DNA from: Pseudomonadota bacterium
GTDB lineage: Bacteria; Pseudomonadota; Gammaproteobacteria; Xanthomonadales; Xanthomonadaceae
Reading direction: 5' to 3'
DNA length: 12,529 nt
Assembly (NCBI GenBank): GCA_023430045.1
Contig: JAEZCF010000049.1
Location: 1-12,529, forward strand
In this document: one piece after another, positions 8,126 through 12,529 of the stretch
Position numbering within the stretch: the stretch's first letter is position 1
Layout: every line of letters starts with the position of its first letter
The notes under the pieces: generated by a model
Databases searched by the model: none
What the model saw: only the letters and a program-made list of their open reading frames with translations
What the model was told of the DNA's origin: nothing
Position numbers and translations under genes: made by a program

Positions 8126-9462
8126 GCAGCGGCTGCCTCCACCTTCTTGCCGTCAACCATCGAATGACCGTTGACGATGTAGTACTCGAATTCGTCCCAG
8201 AACTGGCGCAGGAAGCCCTGGATGGGCCATGCCGCAGCCTCGCCGAACGCACAGATGGTGTGGCCTTCGATCTGGCCGGCCACCGCCTTCAGCTGGTGCA
8301 GGTCTTCCATGGTCGCCTTGCCGGCGACGATGCGTTCCAGCACGCGGTGCATCCAGCCGGTGCCCTCACGGCACGGCGTGCACTGGCCGCAGGATTCCTT
8401 GTGGAAAAACTGCGAGATGCGGCAGGCGAACTTGACGCAGCAGACGCTGTCATCCAGCACCACGATGGCGCCCGACCCCAGGCCCGTACCCAGCGCACGC
8501 AGGGTGTCGTAGTCCATCTGCAGGCCCTTGAGCTCCTCGGCCTTCAGCACCGGCATCGACACACCACCCGGGACCGCGCCCTTCAGCGTACGGCCCGGCT
8601 TCAGGCCACCGGCCATTTCCAGCAGTTCGTCGAAGGTGGTGCCCAGCGGTACTTCGAAGTTGCCGCCCTTCTGCACGCAGCCGGAGACCGAAAAGATCTT
8701 CGGACCACCGTTCTTGGTCAGGGACAGGCCTTGGAACCATTCCGGGCCGTTGCGGATGATCGCCGGCACCGACGCGTAGGTCTCGGTGTTGTTGATCGTC
8801 GACGGCTTGCCGTACAGGCCGAAGTTGGCCGGGAACGGCGGTTTGTAGCGCGGCTGGCCCTTCTTGCCTTCCAGCGACTCCATCAGCGCGGTTTCTTCGC
8901 CGCAGATGTAGGCGCCGGCGCCGAGCGCACCGTAGATGTCGATGTCCACGCCGCTGCCGAGGATGTCCTTGCCGAGCCAGCCGTTCGCGTACGCGTCGGC
9001 CAGTGCCTGCTCGAAGTTCTCGAAGGGCTCGTGGTGGAACTCACCGCGCAGGTAGTTGTAACCCACGGTGCTGCCGGTCGCGTAGCAGGCGATAGCCATG
9101 CCTTCCACGACCGAATGCGGGTTGTAGCGCAGGATGTCGCGGTCCTTGCAGGTACCCGGCTCGGATTCATCCGAGTTGCAGAGGATGTACTTCTGCATGC
9201 TGCCCTTGGGCATGAAGGACCACTTCAGGCCGGTCGGGAAGCCGGCGCCACCACGGCCACGCAGGTTCGACTGCTTGACCATCTCGATGACCTGTTCCGG
9301 CGGGATCTTCTCTTCGAGGATCTTGCGCAGCGCGGCGTAACCACCGGTCTTGAGGTAGTTTTCATACGACCACGGGGTGTCGTAATGCAGGGTGGTGTAG
9401 ACCACCTGGTGCGGCAACGGTGCGGGACCGACCGGACCACTGGATGCGTGATGATGTGCCAT
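8122..9462 (-). CDS. nuoF: NADH-quinone oxidoreductase subunit F (NADH/FMN-binding, cluster N3)
   Basis: NuoF is the catalytic NADH dehydrogenase subunit. It binds NADH and FMN and passes electrons to its [4Fe-4S] cluster N3. Its 446 residues are the normal length. The glycine-rich GRGGAGFPTGLKW (69-81) and CNSDESEPGTCKDRD (95-109) belong to the NADH/FMN fold. GAGAYICGEETALMESLEG (181-199) is the FMN-binding signature. Cys358, Cys361, Cys364 (SCGQCTPCREGTGW) and Cys404 (HTICAFGEA) ligate N3. The first residues MAHHHASSGP are hydrophilic and poorly conserved. The ATG at 9462 is 3 bases after the nuoE stop, with GGAG 6 bases upstream at 9469-9472, overlapping the nuoE end. No defect is visible. 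Confidence 0.98.
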   Translation of the reverse strand: MAHHHASSGPVGPAPLPHQVVYTTLHYDTPWSYENYLKTGGYAALRKILEEKIPPEQVIEMVKQSNLRGRGGAGFPTGLKWSFMPKGSMQKYILCNSDESEPGTCKDRDILRYNPHSVVEGMAIACYATGSTVGYNYLRGEFHHEPFENFEQALADAYANGWLGKDILGSGVDIDIYGALGAGAYICGEETALMESLEGKKGQPRYKPPFPANFGLYGKPSTINNTETYASVPAIIRNGPEWFQGLSLTKNGGPKIFSVSGCVQKGGNFEVPLGTTFDELLEMAGGLKPGRTLKGAVPGGVSMPVLKAEELKGLQMDYDTLRALGTGLGSGAIVVLDDSVCCVKFACRISQFFHKESCGQCTPCREGTGWMHRVLERIVAGKATMEDLHQLKAVAGQIEGHTICAFGEAAAWPIQGFLRQFWDEFEYYIVNGHSMVDGKKVEAAAA

Positions 9463-9465
9463 GTC

Positions 9466-9993
9466 TTACTCCAACCCGTCCAGCAGCTCGTCGACTTTCT
9501 CGACGGTCAGGCGCTCCTGGTAATGGCCATTGATGACCATCATCGGCGCACCGGCGCAACCGGCCAGGCATTCTTCTTCACGCTTGAGGTAGATGCGGCC
9601 GTCGGCGGTGGACTGGCCGGTCTTGCAGCCGAGCTTCTTCTCGGCGTGCGCGACCAGGTCCTCGGCACCGTTCAACCAGCAGCTGATGTTGGTGCAGAAG
9701 GCGACGTTGTGGCGGCCGACCTTCTCCAGTTCGAACATCGAGTAGAAGCTGGCCACTTCGTAGGCCCATACCGGCGGCAGGTCCAGGTACTTGGCGACGC
9801 CGGCGATCAACTCGTCGGTCAGCCAGCCTGCGTTCTGTTCCTGAGCGGCGTGCAGCCCCTGCAGGACGGCCGAGCGCTTGCGGTCCGGCGGGAACTTGGC
9901 CAGCCAGTGATCGATGTGAGCACGGGTCTTGTCGCTCAGCACCACCATCGGGTCGACGTCGCGCGCCGCCTCGAAATTACCTGTCGCCTTCAT
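9466..9993 (-). CDS. nuoE: NADH-quinone oxidoreductase subunit E (24 kDa type, cluster N1a)
   Basis: NuoE is a thioredoxin-fold [2Fe-2S] subunit that pairs with NuoF in the NADH-oxidising module. The 175 residues match the family (E. coli 166). Ligands of cluster N1a are complete: Cys100 and Cys105 (FCTNISCW), then Cys142 and Cys146 (ECLAGCAGAP). LHAAQEQNAGWL (47-58) and VWAYEVASFYSMF (75-87) are typical of the helical N-terminal domain. The ATG at 9993 was chosen because an in-frame stop lies only 10 bases upstream (10003-10005) and a GAGGT ribosome binding site is 6 bases before it. It is the only gene here preceded by a long gap from its recognised neighbour (97 bases to nuoD). That gap is an open frame ending in an ATGA overlap with this start. 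Confidence 0.98.
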   Translation of the reverse strand: MKATGNFEAARDVDPMVVLSDKTRAHIDHWLAKFPPDRKRSAVLQGLHAAQEQNAGWLTDELIAGVAKYLDLPPVWAYEVASFYSMFELEKVGRHNVAFCTNISCWLNGAEDLVAHAEKKLGCKTGQSTADGRIYLKREEECLAGCAGAPMMVINGHYQERLTVEKVDELLDGLE

Positions 9994-10091
9994 CGGCCGA
10001 CCTCAGCGAAATGCATGACTTGAAATTCCATATGCCGCGGCGCCGGCTTGCGCCGGCGGCCTGCAGGAAAGGTTGGCAGGTTGGCCGGCAT
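9990..10091 (-). CDS. Possible 33-residue small ORF linking nuoD and nuoE
   Basis: This frame fills the whole nuoD-nuoE gap. Its ATG shares a base with the nuoD TAA stop (TAATG), and its TGA overlaps the nuoE ATG (ATGA). A good ribosome binding site (GAGGTG) lies 8 bases upstream inside the last nuoD codons. The peptide starts MPANLPTFPAGRRRKPAPRH and ends MEFQVMHFAEVGR. It is Pro/Arg-rich in the first half, with no signal peptide, cysteine or membrane segment. I do not recognise it. It could be a real small protein, or a leader whose translation carries ribosomes from nuoD to nuoE and opens the internal hairpin. It could equally be chance: stops are rare in such GC-rich DNA, so 33 open codons alone prove little. 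The two exact overlaps plus the ribosome binding site are the reason to list it. Confidence 0.35.
   Translation of the reverse strand: MPANLPTFPAGRRRKPAPRHMEFQVMHFAEVGR
10000..10004 (-). promoter_or_regulatory. Ribosome binding site of nuoE (GAGGT)
   Basis: GAGGT lies 6 bases before the nuoE ATG at 9993 and fixes that start together with the in-frame stop at 10003-10005. It sits inside the possible small ORF. The 11 bases around it (9998-10008) are identical to those in front of nuoJ. Confidence 0.55.
10041..10058 (-). repeat. GC-only hairpin with GCAA tetraloop in the nuoD-nuoE gap
   Basis: On the transcribed (minus) strand CGCCGGC-GCAA-GCCGGCG forms a perfect 7-base-pair stem, all G-C, closed by a GCAA loop of the very stable GNRA class. 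No run of T follows on the transcript side, so it does not look like an intrinsic terminator. It resembles the short palindromic REP-type elements common between genes in Xanthomonadaceae and Pseudomonas. It could protect or separate transcript segments, or slow ribosomes. Only one copy was noticed here, so membership of a repeat family is inference. Confidence 0.5.
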
Positions 10092-11398
10092 TACCGGTCC
10101 ACCTCACCGAACACCAGATCGTAGGTGCCGATCATGGCCACCACGTCGGCCAGCATGTGGCCGCGCACGATCGAATCGATCGAGGAGAGGTGGGCGAAGC
10201 CCGGCGCACGCAGGTGCACGCGGAACGGCTTGTTGGCACCGTCGGAAACCAGATAGCAGCCGAACTCACCCTTCGGGGCTTCCACTGCGGAGTACGTCGC
10301 GCCGGCCGGCACGCAGTAGCCTTCGCTGAACAGCTTGAAGTGGTGGATCAGCGCTTCCATGTCATCCTTCATGGCCTCGCGGCTGGGCGGCGCGACCTTG
10401 AAGTTGTTGACGATGACCGGGCCCGGGTTGGCCTTCAGCCAGGCCACGCACTGCTTGATGATGCGGTTGGATTCGCGCATCTCGGCAACGCGGCACAGGT
10501 AGCGATCGTAGCAATCGCCTTCCTTGCCGAGCGGGACGTCGAAATCCACCGCGTCGTACTTCGCGTACGGACGCTTCTTGCGCAGGTCCCAGGCGATGCC
10601 CGAGCCGCGCAGCATCACGCCGGTCATGCCCCACTGGTGGGCCAGTTCCGGAGTAACCACGCCGATGCCGACGGTACGCTGCTTCCAGATGCGGTTGTCG
10701 GTCAGCAGGGTTTCGTATTCGTCAACGCGACCGGGGAACTCGTTGGTGAAGTTCTCGATGAAGTCCAGCAGCGAACCTTCGCGGGCCGCGTTGAACTGCT
10801 TGAGGGCCTTGCCCTTGTGCCAGCGCGATTCCTTGTACTTCGGCATCTGTCCCGGCAGATCGCGGTAGACGCCGCCCGGGCGGTAGTACGCCGCGTGCAT
10901 GCGCGCGCCTGAGACCGCCTCATAGCAGTCCATCAGCTCTTCGCGCTCGCGGAACGCATACAGCATCACCGCCATCGCGCCCAGGTCGAGCGCGTTGGAG
11001 CCGAGCCACATCAGGTGGTTCAGGATGCGGGTGATCTCGTCGAACATGGTACGGATGTACTGCGCACGCTCCGGCGCCTCGATGCCCATCAGGGTCTCGA
11101 TGGCGCGCACGTAGGCGTGTTCGTTGCACATCATCGACACGTAGTCGAGACGGTCCATGTAGCCGATGGACTGGTTGAACGGCTTGGATTCGGCCAGCTT
11201 CTCGGTGCCACGGTGCAGCAGGCCCACGTGCGGGTCCGCACGCATGATGGTCTCGCCGTCCATTTCCAGGATCAGGCGCAGCACACCGTGCGCGGCCGGA
11301 TGCTGCGGACCGAAGTTCATCGTGTAGTTGCGGATTTCCTGCCGGCTTTCGGCGGAATTGCTGGCGAAGGCCTGGCTGGCCTGGCTGAACTCACTCAC
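10091..11398 (-). CDS. nuoD: NADH-quinone oxidoreductase subunit D (49 kDa type, quinone pocket)
   Basis: NuoD is related to the large subunit of [NiFe] hydrogenases but binds no metal. With NuoB it forms the quinone-reduction pocket beside cluster N2. Its 435 residues are normal for a stand-alone NuoD. The family motif NFGPQHPAAHGVLRLILEMD (28-47) includes His33 and His37. HVGLLHRGTEKL (57-68) follows, and Tyr86 in RLDYVSMMCNEHAY corresponds to the quinone-head tyrosine (Tyr87 of Thermus). The end is YDLVFGEVDR, a variant of the usual GDVDR C-terminus. The start is GTG (11398), overlapping the nuoC TGA (GTGA), with GGAG at 11407-11410, 8 bases upstream. The first 25 residues are variable, but the overlap favours this start. 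The stop is TAA, which is also the first part of TAATG at the small ORF. Confidence 0.98.
   Translation of the reverse strand: MSEFSQASQAFASNSAESRQEIRNYTMNFGPQHPAAHGVLRLILEMDGETIMRADPHVGLLHRGTEKLAESKPFNQSIGYMDRLDYVSMMCNEHAYVRAIETLMGIEAPERAQYIRTMFDEITRILNHLMWLGSNALDLGAMAVMLYAFREREELMDCYEAVSGARMHAAYYRPGGVYRDLPGQMPKYKESRWHKGKALKQFNAAREGSLLDFIENFTNEFPGRVDEYETLLTDNRIWKQRTVGIGVVTPELAHQWGMTGVMLRGSGIAWDLRKKRPYAKYDAVDFDVPLGKEGDCYDRYLCRVAEMRESNRIIKQCVAWLKANPGPVIVNNFKVAPPSREAMKDDMEALIHHFKLFSEGYCVPAGATYSAVEAPKGEFGCYLVSDGANKPFRVHLRAPGFAHLSSIDSIVRGHMLADVVAMIGTYDLVFGEVDR
10099..10105 (-). promoter_or_regulatory. Ribosome-binding-like site GAGGTGG at the end of nuoD
   Basis: GAGGTGG is encoded by the Glu-Val-Asp codons at the nuoD C-terminus. 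Its GAGGTG core lies 8 bases before the ATG of the possible small ORF at 10091, a good distance for initiation. It is a caveat that Glu-Val-Asp is close to the conserved protein end, so the bases may be there for protein reasons only. Confidence 0.35.
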
Positions 11399-12141
11399 TT
11401 CACAGTCTCCTGCGCGCGCTCACCGGCCGCAGTCTGCAGGCGGGCATCGTCGCGGATCACGCGCGGCACGCCGACGCGCGGCTCCACCGAGGTGACCGGT
11501 TCATAGATCACGCGCTTCTTCTCTTCGTCGTAGCGCACTTCGACGTTGCCGATCAGCGGGAAATCCTTGCGGAACGGATGGCCGACGAAACCATAGTCGG
11601 TCAGGATGCGGCGCAGGTCCGGATGGCCTTCGAAGATCACGCCATACAGGTCGAACGCTTCACGCTCGAACCAGTTCAGGCCCGGCCAGACGCTGGTCAG
11701 CGAGGCGACCACCGGCAAGCCTTCGTTCGGTGCGAAGCAGCGCAGGTGCAGCATCAGGTTGTGCTGGTAGGAGCGCAGCTGGGCGACCACGGCGAACCGC
11801 TGGCTCGGCATGTGCTGCGCCTGGGCGCCGCCGGCCGCTTCCTCGCTGGGGAACTCACCCCAGGCGAAGCGGCCCACGGCCTTGCCTTCGACGCCACGGC
11901 TGAAGCCCTGCGAGGACACGTCGTCGGTGTCCCACTCATCGGAGCCGTAACCGAGGTAATCGACGCCGCACAGGTCAACGGCCTGCTCGAAACCGAATTC
12001 GTCACGCAGCGCGACCGCGGTGGCGTGCCAGTCGGCGGCAGGCACTTCCAGCGTCACTTCGCCGCGGGGTTCGACCACGATGACCTGCGCACCAGTGAAA
12101 CGTGCGGACAGTCGGTCGATGAAGGATGCTTGCTCTGCCAT
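11395..12141 (-). CDS. nuoC: NADH-quinone oxidoreductase subunit C (30 kDa type), stand-alone
   Basis: NuoC is a structural subunit of the peripheral arm that supports NuoD and NuoB. Here it is separate from NuoD, unlike the fused NuoCD of E. coli. It has 248 residues. The family signature runs from WFEREAFDLYGVIFEGHPDL (157-176) through RRILTDYGFVGHPFRKDFPL (177-196) and is intact. Between DLCGVDYLGYG (57-66) and the strand FAVVAQLRSYQHNLMLHL (116-133) is an insert of about 45 residues, acidic and glycine-rich (SDEWDTDDVSSQGFSRG... to QAQHMPSQ), which most homologues lack or have shorter. The ATG at 12141 is 33 bases after the nuoB stop; no good ribosome binding site is visible there. The gap holds no other ATG or GTG in frame, so this start is preferred. 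It overlaps nuoD by four bases. Confidence 0.97.
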   Translation of the reverse strand: MAEQASFIDRLSARFTGAQVIVVEPRGEVTLEVPAADWHATAVALRDEFGFEQAVDLCGVDYLGYGSDEWDTDDVSSQGFSRGVEGKAVGRFAWGEFPSEEAAGGAQAQHMPSQRFAVVAQLRSYQHNLMLHLRCFAPNEGLPVVASLTSVWPGLNWFEREAFDLYGVIFEGHPDLRRILTDYGFVGHPFRKDFPLIGNVEVRYDEEKKRVIYEPVTSVEPRVGVPRVIRDDARLQTAAGERAQETVK

Positions 12142-12174
12142 GGGGGCTTGGCGCGCTCTCGTCAGGAGGAAGGG

Positions 12175-12529
12175 TCAGCGGGCGATCGTCTGTGTACGCC
12201 AGATCTTCTTCTGCAGCTGCAGGATCCCGTACACCAGCGCTTCGGCCGTCGGTGGGCAGCCCGGGACGTAGACGTCCACCGGCACCACGCGGTCGCAACC
12301 GCGGACCACCGAATAGGAATAGTGGTAATAGCCGCCGCCGTTGGCGCAGCTACCCATCGAGATGACCCACTTCGGGTCCGGCATCTGGTCATAGACCTTG
12401 CGCAGGGCCGGAGCCATCTTGTTGACCAGGGTGCCGGCCACGATCATCACGTCCGACTGGCGGGCGACGGGCGGAACACCACGCCGTAGCGGTCCAGGTC
12501 CAGGCGCGCGGCGCCGGCATGCATCATCT
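12175..12529 (-). CDS. nuoB: NADH-quinone oxidoreductase subunit B (PSST type, cluster N2), 5' end outside window, apparent frameshift
   Basis: NuoB carries cluster N2, the last iron-sulfur centre before quinone. The 3' part (12175-12464) reads RQSDVMIVAGTLVNKMAP, then MGSCANGGGYYHYSYSVVRG and VPGCPPTAEALVYGILQLQK, and ends in TIAR with TGA. It includes the two downstream N2 cysteines, in GSCA and PGCPP. The bases 12465-12529 encode the expected preceding piece MMHAGAARLDLDRYGVVFRP in a different frame. Joining the two needs one extra base at about 12462-12464, in the proline codon of the conserved SPRQSD. As written, the upstream frame meets TGA shortly after (12447-12449). The paired cysteines of the CCxxE motif would lie just beyond the right edge. 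A one-base loss in a short run of C, close to the end of the sequence, is most simply a sequencing or assembly error, because this subunit is essential for complex I. A real mutation cannot be excluded. Confidence 0.93.
   Translation of the reverse strand, partial: DDACRRRAPGPGPLRRGVPPVARQSDVMIVAGTLVNKMAPALRKVYDQMPDPKWVISMGSCANGGGYYHYSYSVVRGCDRVVPVDVYVPGCPPTAEALVYGILQLQKKIWRTQTIAR

Noticed and set aside
5807..8167. Plus-strand open frame of 786 codons opposite nuoG
   Set aside because: It spans almost exactly the nuoG gene in antisense, has low-complexity composition and no domain, and nuoG is fully intact. It is a codon-bias shadow.
8164..10023. Plus-strand open frame of 619 codons opposite nuoF, nuoE and the gap
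   Set aside because: It runs across two confirmed minus-strand genes with no protein motifs of its own. It is best explained by codon bias.
10041..10058. Intrinsic terminator between nuoD and nuoE
   Set aside because: The hairpin is strong but the transcript continues with CCGCGGCATATGG, without a U-run, and the operon clearly goes on downstream.
12142..12177. NuoB-NuoC fusion by read-through of the nuoB TGA
   Set aside because: The two genes share a frame with 11 sense codons between them. However, there is no read-through signal that I can recognise, and separate proteins are the norm for the family.
1..12529. Mobile, CRISPR, phage or defence system in the window
   Set aside because: Every stretch is covered by nuo genes or gaps of at most 97 bases. 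No transposase, integrase, direct-repeat array or foreign-looking segment was seen.

Overview
The window is a contiguous stretch of a bacterial nuo operon, which encodes the proton-pumping NADH:ubiquinone oxidoreductase (respiratory complex I). All recognised genes lie on the minus strand, so the operon reads right to left: nuoB (5' end missing, with an apparent frameshift), nuoC, nuoD, a possible 33-codon small ORF, nuoE, nuoF, nuoG, nuoH, nuoI, nuoJ, nuoK, nuoL and nuoM (3' end missing). nuoA and the operon promoter should lie beyond the right edge, and the end of nuoM and nuoN beyond the left edge. I saw no RNA gene, insertion sequence, CRISPR array or recognisable terminator.

The DNA is strongly GC-rich with G/C-dominated third codon positions. 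nuoC and nuoD are separate genes, unlike the nuoCD fusion of Escherichia and Pseudomonas. NuoG lacks the extra N7 cluster cysteines, and NuoL carries a His-rich loop. From memory of protein sequences, this combination best fits a gammaproteobacterium of the Xanthomonadaceae/Lysobacterales (Xanthomonas, Stenotrophomonas, Lysobacter or relatives). The genus cannot be fixed from the sequence alone.

Right part (about 8.1-12.5 kb) holds the peripheral arm. NuoE and NuoF form the NADH-oxidising module (FMN, clusters N1a and N3). NuoB, NuoC and NuoD form the quinone-side module (N2 and the quinone pocket). Middle part (4.3-8.1 kb) holds NuoG (N1b, N4, N5), the membrane anchor NuoH and the ferredoxin-like NuoI (N6a, N6b). 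Left part (1-4.3 kb) holds the membrane subunits NuoJ, NuoK, NuoL and NuoM. Electrons pass NADH to FMN (F), through the clusters of F, G and I to N2 (B), then to quinone at the B/D/H interface. This drives proton translocation through H, J, K, L, M and N.

The genes are packed for translational coupling: four 4-base overlaps (C/D, F/G, G/H, J/K) and gaps of 3-33 bases elsewhere. The exception is 97 bases between nuoD and nuoE. That gap is open in one frame from a TAATG at the nuoD stop to an ATGA at the nuoE start, has a good ribosome binding site, and contains a GCAA-loop hairpin. This is the least ordinary feature of the window. The second point to check is the single-base deletion in nuoB near the right edge. 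Otherwise this is a conventional housekeeping locus.
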